Below, in pieces: positions 1-10,036 of a stretch of DNA of 64,000 nt (its first letter is position 1; every line of letters begins with the position of its first letter). A model generated the notes under the pieces. The model was given only the letters and a program-made list of their open reading frames with translations. It was not told the origin of the DNA and searched no databases. Made by a program: the position numbers and the translations under genes. The DNA lies in contig OY755252.1 of assembly GCA_963576725.1 (NCBI GenBank), positions 26,370,722 through 26,434,721 of the forward strand, in the 5' to 3' direction. The stretch comes from Azorinus chamasolen. Lineage: Eukaryota; Mollusca; Bivalvia; Cardiida; Solecurtidae.

Positions 1-138
1 ATAGATATAGATATACGCGCTTTCATGCACATTTTTGTAATAGGTAAATGAAAAACTAATTAGATAATTTTGAAAAAATACTTTGACATTGTACAGTTTA
101 ATAGTGATTTCCTATAAATGGAAAAGTAGTAAAGTCAA

Positions 139-193
139 GCAGGCAAAGCCACATACACGACGCAACCACCACCAAAACACCGATAGACAGCAT

Positions 194-194
<1 letters not shown>
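139..194 (-). mobile_element. 3' tail fragment of retroelement Z
   Basis: The reverse complement of this stretch matches the sequence just downstream of the TG tract at about 55580-55640, including the run of GGTGGTGGTTGCGTC. In that copy it is the segment after the microsatellite at the 3' end of a reverse-transcriptase element. Here only this tail is present, and beyond the (AC)n tract the sequence switches to the unrelated repeat R. The identity of the piece is clear; its element class rests on the better copy at 47204-48240. Confidence 0.7.

Positions 195-280
<86 letters not shown>
195..280. repeat. (AC)n microsatellite, junction between Z tail and R
   Basis: Pure AC dinucleotide run of about 43 units. 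The left flank is the Z tail in inverted orientation and the right flank is the right half of repeat R. Neither flank continues the other in the complete copies of Z (55293-55645) or R (19583-21960), so the tract is a chimeric junction. Confidence 0.95.
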
Positions 281-284
<4 letters not shown>

Positions 285-519
285 TTACCAATACCGGAAA
301 CTCACTACATTGTGTTTAACACCTGAAAGTCACTACACCTACTTCTAAAACAGATATAGTAAAACTGATTCCATAAAACAGTATAAAACATCCTTATTAG
401 CATGCCGTGCGGTTCAAATGTTGAACATTCTTAAAAATAAGAATGTGTTTTTAACCGTGAGAGTCACTACATTTGTCACGTGACCTTATTGACGCACCCC
501 GGAGACCCACTACAGCTGT

Positions 520-950
520 AACACACATGCAACCCACTACATTTACACACACACATGCAACCCACTACACTTACAAACACACATGCAACCCACTACAGTT
601 ATAAACACACATGCAACCCGCTACCTTTACAAACACACATGCAACCCGCTACAGTTATAAACACACATGCAACCCGCTACATTTACAAACACACATGCAA
701 CCCACTACAGCTATAAACACACATGCAACCCGCTACAGTTACAAACACACATGCAACCCACTACAGCTATAAACACACATGCAACCCGCTACAGTTATAA
801 AAACACATGCAACCTGCTACGTTTACAAACACACATGCAACCCGCTACAGTAATATATAAACACACATGCATCCCGCTACCGTTATAAACATACACGCAA
901 CCCGCTACTGTTTTATATAAACACACATGCAACTCGCTACAGTTTTAAAT
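520..950 (+). repeat. 28-bp minisatellite, about 15 units
   Basis: The unit is roughly ACACATGCAACCCRCTACAG followed by a variable TTAYAAAC. Units alternate between CCCACTAC and CCCGCTAC. The last four units are expanded by a TATATA-like insertion. The copy in the second R repeat has two extra units before the TATATA-type units. Translations across this array are tandem artefacts. Confidence 0.9.
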
Positions 951-969
951 AAGCTCACATTTCTTGTTT

Positions 970-1693
970 GACTGAGCTATTACGTGAAACTGGTACTGTT
1001 TCCGACCGTCCGCGACCAGGTGCACCAAGGGTGACGTCTGTACGCCAAGACAATTTCATTTGACAACGTCACCTCTGGGACAGCCAAATGAACGCGCAAA
1101 CCACAACAAATATGCTCGTGGTAATAGAGGGTTACATATCTGTGACAGAACAGTTCGTAATCGATTGGAGGAAAGTGGAATTTTCTGTCGACGTCTCTAC
1201 GTCGGACCAATGTTAACCCAGCAGCACCGCCGTCTCCGTCAACAACTGGCGGTCGCTAATGTTGGTAGACAGTGGCAGAATGATGTATTTTCAGATGAGT
1301 CTCAGCTTCACCTTTCTGATCATGATGGGGGGGGGGGGGCAGAACGAACGGTATTGCGACTGTAACCCTGTTAAACGTGACTGCTTTGGTGGCGAAAGCG
1401 TTTGTATTCGGGCACAGTCAGTCACAATTTAAGGTCACCGCTAGTCATAGTTGAAGGTAATGTCAATGCCCATCGGTATGTAAATCAAGTCCTACCTCTT
1501 GTTGTACTATCCATGATGCAACGTCGCCGATGCCTAACGTGCTCGCCCACATACATCTCAGCTCATTGTGACGTATATGCAATATCATAAGATGAATTCA
1601 GGTCACTGGCCCCAAGATCTGCCGACTTAAAACCCATAGAAAACATGTGCATGATCTGGGACGAGCTCAGTACTGGCCGCGAAACATAGTTCT
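970..1693 (+). pseudogene. Tc1-like (IS630/Tc1/mariner) transposase remnant, copy a
   Basis: Translation shows hallmarks of the Tc1-like DDE transposase family: TGTVSDRPRPGAPRVTS (linker after the first DNA-binding helix), TVRNRLEESGI (second helix-turn-helix), YVGPMLTQQHR, and FSDES containing the first catalytic Asp. Further on, NVNAHRYVNQVL and an IENMCMIWDEL-like stretch correspond to the region around the last acidic residue. The gene is dead: the frame is lost in a G homopolymer near 1327-1338, the segment expected to hold the second catalytic Asp is unrecognisable, and stops interrupt the C-terminal half. The N-terminal helix-turn-helix is also absent. No terminal inverted repeats of a Tc1 element are evident next to it. 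Family assignment is firm; exact ends are approximate. Confidence 0.85.
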
Positions 1694-2352
1694 GTTTAAA
1701 TAATCTATATGTGAGAAGTTTATATCTTCCTCTCCCATTAATGACGCCTATTCTGTTAAACGATGCCTTAGCCTTGAACTCAAACATTGTATGTAGTTTG
1801 ACATCCGTAATAATGCTTATGTTAACATCAATGTTACAAAATTGTTGTATCTTTAAATCAGAAAACTTATATTTAACATTATAGAACTATATTTACATGA
1901 TACTAAAGATTTGGACACACGTACACAAGCTATACCGCCTACGCTCTTTGCACTTAAATGCATGTATGAATTGAAAACCACTAGCCCATTTGAATCAGAC
2001 CAGCCACCGTGTTGTCTACTCTGTTAGCAACATGTAGCAGGCGCTGATGAATGACAGCGTAGAGTCTGATCAACGAGGAGGCGACTCTGGGTTAACACTT
2101 CTTACACTTTATGAGGTACTTTACAAACGGGTAGGTATTCCGAAATTGCAAATAAAAATACCGAGATAACTGGCAAGTTTAAAACTCGGCGTCTACACTG
2201 TTTTTATCTGCGACAAATTCATTTTTATCTGTCATCACAAATAGTGTAGCCTCGGATCAGACTTCGGGTTTCAAAAGCGGCAGCTGATCGAGACCCATAC
2301 TGCATTATCCATTTTACTATTTTAGCACGGTCAATTTTTGACGAGGCCCCGA

Positions 2353-2549
2353 TTCTACCTAATCTCTTCTTTTGATTGTCATAGCAACCAGAGTTCAACA
2401 TGGATCCAGAATTTTTAGAAATTTTGATAGAGCATTATAAAAATGTTTGGTTACATTTCTGCCTTGTGATTTAAGAGATGATTAAAACAGTTGTTGACGG
2501 ACAGACACCAGCAATCACAAAAGCCCACCTGAGCATATTCTGGTGAGGT
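2353..2549 (+). mobile_element. 3' end of an E4-type tandem-core element
   Basis: Ends with GACGGACAGACACCAGC, a hairpin of the type CCCACCTGAG...TCTGGTGAGG and then TAAAAA. This is closely similar to the 3' end of the larger E4 element at 6062-6129. The 5' part is missing; the SEG boundary falls within this fragment, so the duplication or junction breakpoint lies inside a mobile element. Confidence 0.6.
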
Positions 2550-4668
2550 AAAAATGTTTGGATTTGGTCTAGGTTAACCGTAGACAGAAACATGAGAAAT
2601 TAATTTAAGGCTGATTAGATTATTGCAGACATACAGCATAATGAATCCGATTCACTGGGCACTTAGAAACATGCACACACATTTTGCTTTAATACTCTTA
2701 CGATGGTAAGCGTTCTATGCATTGAACTACAAGAAGTGTCTGAAAAGCAAATTCATGCATGTACATGTATAAAATCTTATGTTCTAAAATCTCTACTATG
2801 ATGTATCTATGCACAAACACCTCCTCAAGATTTCTTAAATGAATATTTATTAGAATATTAATGTAATAGGATTAATACATTAATGCTGATATCAAGAATT
2901 ATTCAAGTGTGTGTCGGAGGGGGGGGGGTTGTTAACAATTAAACAATGCTACAAAAACATGCATTTCCTGATCTGATCAGAGAGGAAATATAGAGTGACA
3001 GCAATATTAATATCAACCATAACAATCACAACAAATTGTTAACTACAATGATTTACATTAATTCAGAGATCTACCTAGTATTCCCTATTGAAGGAGGTAT
3101 GCTCCGGACAAACTATGCAAACACAATGCAGCAACAAACTAGCTTTGGGGGCATAAAAACTATGTCTAAGTAATTTTGAAAAAATAAACATACATAATTT
3201 CTAACTCTATCCCTGTTCATGATCTCATGAATATTCACAGAACTTTTATTTTTGTATATATTGCAAAATAAAGGTTGGGTCAGAACAAAGGAACTATGTG
3301 TATTGATCTATAAAACTTCAAAAGCAAAGAGAGCAAACCAAGACAAGACTGCAGCCATAGGAGCTATCTGGTCTGGCTTTTCTTTGTTTGACAGTGCCTG
3401 AAAATGCAAGATAGTGAAAGGAAATCCAGTGAAAGAAGGAAATACTTTTTTAACACATTTGGAATCATAAACCATTTATCTGGCGCTCCCTGGCATAAAC
3501 CGATCTATTAAGAATGATCATCAAAACTATACTTCTTAGCTATATTCTGCGAAAAAGGTATTTCAACAACTTGCTTAAACCGATGAGCAGTTAAAATGAA
3601 GAAACTCCATGTAACACTTTCCTCCATAGATACAGGACAAACCTAGATCAGACGGCTCTGTTTATATATGAAATTCAGAGGATCCTTGTATACCTGCAAG
3701 TAGGGAATCGCTCAAGGGAAGTTCTGTTAGAAGAGGAAATTCTGTAACTGCAATGTACTGCCCAATGAGTGTTGACAAAATAATCCTGAGACAACTAAAA
3801 CAATATTTACTTTGCCCGGGTCTCCTTCTTCCTCAGGACTTCAGGAATCCCCTAACTGAAATTAGAAGTGTCATTGACATATTAATACGATATTGATACA
3901 GGTTTAAAAATATCGATACAAATGGAGGGCAAATAAACACCTTTCCACTGGCTATATTTCTTACAGGTTGACAACTAAATAATACTGGTACTTGCAGTGA
4001 AAGTCTTCTGAAGAATTTCCACGCATACTCTCATTTACACCATTTTCTAGTATTTACTTGATGGGTTAGGCTTAATTCTGAGCGACATTGTCAAATGTAA
4101 AAAAAACAACCTTGAAACCTTTTACTGTTAATTTATGAATATAACTGTACTTTTGACCCATTTACACTCAGAGGAGCATGAAACATGTTAGTGTATAGAA
4201 ATCGATATATCGTCGATATTTAGCCATCGATATATTGATACAGAAATTTCCATCAATGACAGCTCTAACGGAAATTAAATCTAAAGCACAGGTATGGCTA
4301 TTATTTAGCTAAATCATATTACAGTAAAGATTTTATAGAAAGTTCTTGGTTAATACATTTCCTTGATAGAAAGTTCTTGGTTAATACGTTTCCTTTGATA
4401 TAACGTTTAGATTGGTGAGTCCAGGCCAAATGCCTTCTTAATCTACGGTATATTGTAAAAGATCAGATACAACGTTCTTGTTTTAAACATTTTTCCTGTT
4501 TTGAACGCTTGAGAAAGTTTGTCCGAAACTGCTAATAGCTGTAATTTTGACGTTTTCCTGTAGTGTATCGATGACAACGGTCATGCGTGGGAATTGATTA
4601 ACAGTGAAAATCGCCACTACTTGACACCTAATTGTATGGCATATTTTGTTTAATATTGAGTAAATACG
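2550..4668. other. Non-coding stretch of SEG1 with repeat debris
   Basis: No coding frame is supported. 3139-3154 is the last 16 bases of an E2-type 3' hairpin (CTAGCTTTGGGGGCAT followed by A's). 3316-3400 is a degenerate member of the dispersed CTGATCAG hairpin family. 3877-4245 contains several TATCGATA-like palindromes and two copies of GATATTGATACAG. The same sequence recurs at 30333-32480, where about 35 bp around 30470-30505 and 20 bp around 31265 are additionally present. Confidence 0.5.
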
Positions 4669-6129
4669 ATTTTCAAAGTTTGCACAATATGATTCTATTG
4701 AAAACTGGCCACCCCTGGGGTGGGGCCAATTTTGACCCAAGGGGCATAATTTATATAACCCTTGTAGAGTACCTGGACATGATGATATGTGCCAAATATG
4801 AGAGCTGAGAACCTAGAGACCTAAAACAATAGGGGTCATTTAGTGTTCATGACTAATCACCACAGCAAATTTGAAGATCCTAAGCCAAACCCTTGAGCAG
4901 GTATTGATCCGAATTCATTTCACCAGTTAAGGTCATGGTGACCTTGACCTTTGGTCTAGTGACCTCAAAAACAATAAGGGTCATCTAGTGGTCATGACTA
5001 ATTATCACAGCAAGTTTTAAGATCCTAAGCCAAACCCTAGAGCAGTTATTGAAGTTATGGAACCCATTTCACAGTTAAGGTCATAGTGAACTTGACCTTT
5101 GACCTTGTGACCTAAAATACAATAGTGGACATCTAGTGGTCACGACTTATCACCACAGCAAGTTTGAAGATCCTAAGCCAAACCCTTCATCAGTTTTATT
5201 GATCTGAAACCATTTCACCAGTAAAGGTTATAGCGGCCTTGACCTTTGACCTAGTGACCTAAAAAACAATAGGATTATCTAGTGGTCATGACTAATAACC
5301 GCAGCAAGTTTGAAGATCCTAAGCCGAACCATTGAGAAGTAATTCATCGGAAACCATTTCACCAGTTAAGGTCAAGGTGCCCTGTCCTTTGATCTAGTGA
5401 CCTCAAAAACAATAGGGGTCATTTAGTGGTCATGACTAATCACCACAACAAGTTTGAAGATCCTAAGCCGAACCCTTGAGCAGTTATTGATCCAAAACCA
5501 TTTCACCAGTTAAAGTCATGGTGACCTTGACCTTTGATAAAGTGACCTAAAAACCAATAGGGTTCATTTAGTGGTCATGACTAATCACCACAGCAAGTAA
5601 GAAGATCCTTAGCCAAACCCTTGAGCAGTTATTAATCGAAACCATTTTACCAGTTAAGGTCATGGTGGTGCTGACCTTTGACCTTTTTTGTAGAATTTTG
5701 TAGTTTGGAAACCATTGTGATAATGCTCTATTTATCACAATGGTTTCAAAAGTGACTTTTACAGAGGCATAGAAAGGCATGTTTTTGGAGGAAAGGGTTA
5801 ATAAGGAAATGTAGCTCCACCTTGGAGGCCATGAATTTTGAGATATCAACATTGATTTAGCATTTTGATAAAGGTTACCAGGCAATTTTTCCTACCAAAT
5901 TCCATTCAAATTGGACCACCAGTTTTGGAAAAGGAGGTTTTTAAAAGATTTTCTATATAGTTATTTTTCCCTGGATTCCCCAGATATTTTTAGTAATTTT
6001 GATAGAGCATCATAAAAAATAATTGGTTAAATTTCTGCTTTGTGGTTTCTGACATGTTTAAAGCAGTTGTTGACGGACAGACAGACACCAGCAACCACAA
6101 AAGCTCATCTGAGCATATTCTGGTGAGCT
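4669..6129 (+). mobile_element. E4: pearl/Helentron-like element, 5'-truncated, copy in SEG1
   Basis: About six tandem units of roughly 140 bp (about 4915-5690). Each has the form: GACCTTGACCTTTGACC, 'agtgacct', an A-rich step, 'ggtcatctagtggtcatgac', 'gaagatcctaagcc' and 'ccatttcaccagttaagg'. Next come a non-repetitive tail with a 16-bp-arm hairpin (5708-5747), a short GACGGACAGACAGAC microsatellite, and a terminal hairpin (AGCTCATC at 6102-6109 against GGTGAGCT at 6122-6129) followed by A's. There is no 5' CAAG end, so the element is truncated. It encodes no protein. The unit carries AGGTCA-type sites: a perfect inverted repeat at 4930-4944 and a direct repeat TGACCTTTGACCT at 5093-5105. 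Confidence 0.7.
5708..5747. repeat. Perfect 16-bp-arm hairpin in the E4 tail
   Basis: GAAACCATTGTGATAA (5708-5723) is perfectly complementary to TTATCACAATGGTTTC (5732-5747) across an 8-nt loop. It is conserved without change at 33525-33564 in SEG2. It sits between the tandem core and the 3' microsatellite of E4. Confidence 0.9.
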
Positions 6130-7517
6130 AAAAAGAAATGGAATGTTTGGATGGGGTCTAGGTTTACTGTAGAGAGAACCATGAGAAATGATTGTCAGTT
6201 TTGTTAATTTACAGCTGACTAGATTATTGCAGATAGATAGAGTATGAATCTGATTCACTTGGCACACAAACATGCACACACATTTTGCTTTAATACTCTT
6301 GCTGGGACTTTAACCCAGACCTCTTGCCATCACCGGGATGGTAAGTGTTCTATGCATTGAACTACAAGAAGTGTCTGAAAAGCAAATTCATGCATACATG
6401 TACATGTATAAAATCTTATGTTGTTCTTAAATCTCTACTTGATCTATTTACGCACTACCGACACTACTAATCAATATTGATATCAACCATAACAATTAAA
6501 ACAAATTGTTAATTACAATTATATACATGTAATTCATAGATCTACCTAATTTTTTAATTTTTTTGCAATATCTTTAGAATATGATTCTCAAAACTAAACG
6601 AAGATATCCTAACATTGCACAAGAACTAGAAGCTGTACCAAGTCAAACAAGATGTGTTTGTGAAACACTATGCCCGACCTTTGAACCTGAAGGATAACCA
6701 TAACCTTTGACCAATGGACCAGGGAGTTGAATGTGACACATCATCTTTGTGCGGTAAACATTTGTGCCAGGTTATTTTGAAATCCATTCAGTTAAAACAG
6801 TTATAGAAGGGACATGAAATTTGGGATGGACTGACGAAACAAGTATTTCATCAGCTTGCTGAAACCAATGAGCAGTTAAAATGAAGAAAGTCCACTTAAC
6901 ACTTTCCTCCATAGATACAGGACAGACCTAGATAAGACAGCTCTGTTTACATATGAAATTATAAGATCCTTATATACCTGTACATCTGCGCGGGAACCGA
7001 TCAAGGGAGGTGTTGTTAGAAGAGGAAATATTTTAACTGCAATGTTCTGCTCAATGTGTGTTGACAAAATAACCCAAACAACCAAAACAATATTTACTTT
7101 GTCCCTCTCCTTCTTCCTCAGGATTTCCCTCAACTGAAATTTAATTTAAAGCACATATATGACTTTAATTACTTTAAATGTGCATCAATATCCATGTGTA
7201 CAACTGCCATTATGTACAACTGCCATTATTTAAAATTAAGTTAATAAATATAAATGATGTCATTATTTCTTACATGAATAATCAATTTTTAACAGGGAAA
7301 GTGACCCAGTCCCAAGGTTGGCCAGTAAAGAAACTGCAGAATCATATCTATATTTTTTAAAACAAGCAGAGCAGACCCCACAGGAGCTGTCTGATCTGGG
7401 TCTTCTCTGTATGCAAAGGTGTAGAACAGCATATTTATCTAATAAAGGTTTAACCCCAAGTAAAGGATTAACCCATTACTTCGTAAATACTCCTTTCAAC
7501 TCCTGTGCAAACACATT
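6130..7517. other. Non-coding stretch with E6 5' fragment
   Basis: No supported gene. At 6648 a fragment begins with CAAGATGTGTTTGTGAAACA, a 5' terminal hairpin (GTGTTTGTGAAACAC) found inverted at 15037-15052. It runs to about 6840 and ends near GGACTGACGAAAC; I call this family E6. 6850-7140 resembles 3580-3840 (direct repeat within SEG1). 7367-7415 is a degenerate member of the CTGATCAG hairpin family. The SEG2 counterpart is 33947-35330. Confidence 0.5.
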
Positions 7518-7827
7518 AAAGTAAAGTAAAGTACCTAGTTATAGTCTACTTTCAGTCCGGATGACCGCTCAGCCGACTGTACATTTACTCCCCTGGTTAA
7601 TGAGTCATTGGCCTACAATATTGAGCACTGCTAACATATGGCGCAATCATGCAGCCGCAGTATCGGCGAGTGGCCCTCAGAGGTACCCATTTTAACCCCT
7701 GGGTGGAGAAGATGTGCGGGTGGGAGACACGGAAAAGCGTCTCTGAAATTTCCGGGTTTGACCGGGATTTGAACCCCGGACCTCCGGACTGATAGTCAAG
7801 CGCGTTACCACTAGACCACCGCCACCC
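7518..7827 (-). mobile_element. tRNA-derived SINE, minus strand, shared by both SEG copies
   Basis: Read on the minus strand, it begins with a tRNA-like head with polymerase III promoter boxes: A box TGGTCTAGTGG and B box GGTTCAAATCC. It continues through a body of about 230 bp and ends in a TTTAC-repeat tail (reverse of AAAGTAAAGTAAAG). A 7-bp target-site duplication ACACATT is visible at 7511-7517 and 7828-7834, which fixes the ends and shows retrotransposition. The same insertion with the same duplication is at 35331-35640, so it predates the SEG duplication or haplotype split. It is not a functional tRNA gene. Confidence 0.92.
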
Positions 7828-7834
7828 ACACATT

Positions 7835-7884
7835 AGACCCAGATCTGACAGCTTCTGTATGTAGGAGCTGCCTGATCAGGGTCT
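7835..7884. repeat. CTGATCAG hairpin family member
   Basis: AGACCCAGATCTGACAGCT (7835-7853) pairs with AGCTGCCTGATCAGGGTCT (7866-7884) at 16 of 19 positions across a 12-nt loop. CCTGTTTGC follows, the outer motif typical of the family. The SEG2 counterpart starts at 35648. Confidence 0.7.
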
Positions 7885-8331
7885 ATCCTGTTTGCTTATG
7901 ATATAATATAGATCTGATTCTGGATCTCATCATCAACATCATTTGAAAACACAATTTATATATTCTATTTTCTGCCTTAAAGTTAAAAAAACCTACCTTC
8001 TTCTTTGTATTTCTAATTTAAGTGATATATAAATGTGATTAAGGGGCGTATATAACAATTTTTTCTAACAGACTGATTTGTTTTAAACTTTGCACATATG
8101 AAGTTTATGGTTTACTCATTGAAATGCCACTAAACTAAAGATCACCGTGCTTTTTCCCAAGATATGATCCTTTGAACATGGCCACTAATGGTCCTTTTAA
8201 TGGATGGTTGTGTCTAAATACCTGTTTTTCTAAACAACATGGGAGAATAAACAAATATGTAAGAATCATATGCAAACTATATATAATTTGATTTGAAAGA
8301 CATCCATGTAATTTAAGTCTTACAAGTAGAA

Positions 8332-9281
8332 CAAGTTAATGTTGTATAGCTATGCAATACACAAGTCCCCACCGGATTAAAAAAACAAACCTCCTTTGAA
8401 ACATCCACCCAGTCCATGGTGTAGTTGACCATGGTATATACATGACCAACCTGAATGGTATTTGTAAAAATCATAAAAAAAACAATATGAAAAAGGGAAA
8501 TAACTCCAAAATATTGATGCTAGATTTATGGCCCTTGTGCATGACACTTTCTCTCATCATGCCTGTTCCATATGTTAAATTTCAAATCAATTGAACCATT
8601 AGATAAAGTGTTATTGTCATGACAAGAAAATATGAAAAAGGGGAATACATGTAACTCCAAAAATATTTATGCTAGAGTTATGGCCTTTGTGCATGATACT
8701 TTCTGTCATCATGCTTGTTCCATGTATAAAGTATCAAATCAATTGAACCAGTAGATAAAGAGTTATTGTCCGGACAAGTAATAGGGGAATAACTCCAACA
8801 AGAGGGCTGAAAGGCCCTGATATCGCTCACCAGACAATCAGAGAAGATTTTCAAAGTTTTCACTATATGATTCTATAGAAAACTAGCTGGCCCTGGGGCG
8901 GAGTCAATTTTGACCCCAGAGGCATACTTTATATAACTTTTTTGTAGAGGACCTGAGCATGATGACATGTGCCAAATACGAAAGCTGAGAACCTGCCAGT
9001 TTCAGAAGAAGAAGATTTTCAAAGTTTTCCTATATGTTTCTATAGACAAGTGTGTTCGGAGGAACACGTGTGTCAACTGCTCGCGGCTGACAAAAACTTA
9101 TTGTTAATATGACAAAGGGGAATAACTCAAAATATATTGATGCTACAGTTGTGGCCCTTGTGCATGACACTTCCTCTAATCATGCTTGTTCCATGTGTGA
9201 AATTTGAAAGCTCTATAACGATTAGTTTAGAAATGACAGCCAAAAAAAGAAAGTGTGACGGACAGACAGACGGAGGAAAAG
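8332..9281 (+). mobile_element. E3-type element, 3'-truncated, copy in SEG1
   Basis: Starts with CAAGTTAATGTTGTATAGC and carries the subterminal repeat AAGTCCCCACCGG near 8365. A ~150-bp tandem core follows, with units containing GGGGAATAACTCCAAAATAT, TTATGGCCCTTGTGCATGAC, CATGCTTGTTCC and AAATCAATTGAACCA. It ends after GTGACGGACAGACAGACGG without the 3' hairpin found in the complete E3 at 52534-53381. A second element fragment (8799-9105) interrupts the core. Non-coding. Confidence 0.7.
8799..9105 (+). mobile_element. CAAGAGGGC fragment nested in E3
   Basis: Splits the E3 core: the motif GGGGAATAACTCCAA stops at 8798 and a fresh unit resumes at about 9110. It begins with CAAGAGGGCTGAAAGGCCCT (a small hairpin) and TATCGCTCACC, a 5' end compatible with the GGTGAGC 3' end of E4. 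It holds a short version of the E4 body (compare 8843-8940 with 4669-4760). A second CAAG fragment starts near 9045 (CAAGTGTGTTC...GAACACGTGTG). The SEG2 counterpart is at about 36617-36925. Confidence 0.6.
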
Positions 9282-9879
9282 TGATCCCTAAGTGACAAAC
9301 TGCCTCTAGGTAGGTGACACAAAAACTAGAACTACCACTAAAGGTGATGAATACCCCCACTAGTACAGTTGACACAGAGATGGGGGTTATAGAAATAAAT
9401 CACTACAATATCTGCTACAGTTAAGAAAAAACTGCAGAAAACCCGAAAAAACTGCGGAAAACCCGAAATTTCCTAAGTCAAATTGCTGTAATTCCGTTCA
9501 AAATCAATGTTATGTAACTCATTATTTTAAAGCTACATACCAAATATCACATCAATATATGCAAGGGTTTAGAAAATAACTCCGGAAAACCTGAATTTCC
9601 CGAAATTTTCTTAAGTAAAATCACTGTTTTTGTGAAAAATCAATGAAGCGCCATGAAATTCAAACTTCATCTGTAACTCATTATAATAAAGCCACATACC
9701 ACATATTATTCAATATCTGTAAAGGTTTAGAAAAAAATTCCAGAAAACTGAAAAATAACAAAGGGTAATAACTCCAAAAATACTGAAGACAGAGTTACAA
9801 ACCTTGTGCACTGCACTTGCTGTCAATGTGATCTATCTATATATGAAGTTTGAAGTCAATAGCTTTTATACTATATATA
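9282..9879. other. Non-coding stretch containing the empty site for E1
   Basis: Contains short tandem AAACTGCRGAAAACCCG (about 9428-9465) and units like GGTAATAACTCCAAAAATAC. At 9631-9640 TGTGAAAAAT is uninterrupted; the corresponding position in SEG2 carries the 3.66-kb E1/E2 insertion. No coding support. Confidence 0.6.
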
Positions 9880-9991
9880 AGTAGTCTTGGTCAGTTTGGA
9901 AAGTCACTACACCAAAAAACGTAGTGACTTGCCAAAACGTAGTGACTTGTTTGGTGTGCGATAACATGGCCGTAGTGACTTTCCAGGTTAT

Positions 9992-10034
<43 letters not shown>
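9880..10034 (+). repeat. R-left copy with (AC)n
   Basis: AGTAGTCTTGGTCAGTTTGG, then GTCACTAC and three GTAGTGAC motifs, ending in CCAGGTTATGC and an AC tract (9994-10034). The same left half occurs at 19583, 41525 and 46955. Beyond the AC tract here the sequence is AATAAGCCGATAGATGGCG, unrelated to the right half of R or to Z. It is therefore a third kind of neighbour across an AC tract. Confidence 0.85.

Positions 10035-10036
<2 letters not shown>

Larger units (their letters stand above)
281..2359 (+). repeat. Repeat R, right part, copy a
   Basis: Nearly identical to 19821-21960. In order it holds a 5' portion with the heptamer CACTAC repeated at irregular spacing, a 28-bp minisatellite, a decayed Tc1-like transposase region and about 650 bp of non-coding tail. 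The match ends at GATTCTACC (2351-2359). Copy b then continues into the spacer at 21961, whereas this copy continues into SEG1 through the shared heptamer TTCTACC. The left half of R, present at 19583-19698, is missing here and replaced by the Z tail. The tail (1694-2350) shows no coding features. Confidence 0.85.

Noticed and set aside
195..280. Poly His-Thr / Cys-Val frames over AC tracts (also 19560-19866, 46762-47350, 55364-55738)
   Set aside because: Dinucleotide microsatellites are open in several frames on both strands; no support for coding.
520..950. Regular short repeats resembling a CRISPR array (also 20050-20550 and 24645-27090)
   Set aside because: Units are head-to-tail without unique spacers, no cas genes are present, and the genome is eukaryotic.
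970..1693. Functional Tc1 transposase
   Set aside because: Frameshift in the G run, several stops, missing second catalytic Asp region and missing N-terminal helix in both copies.
7755..7827. tRNA-like sequences at the SINE heads (also 35568-35640 and 45115-45190)
   Set aside because: A and B boxes are present, but they are followed by a SINE body, tail and target duplications; no complete cloverleaf with a clear anticodon arm.
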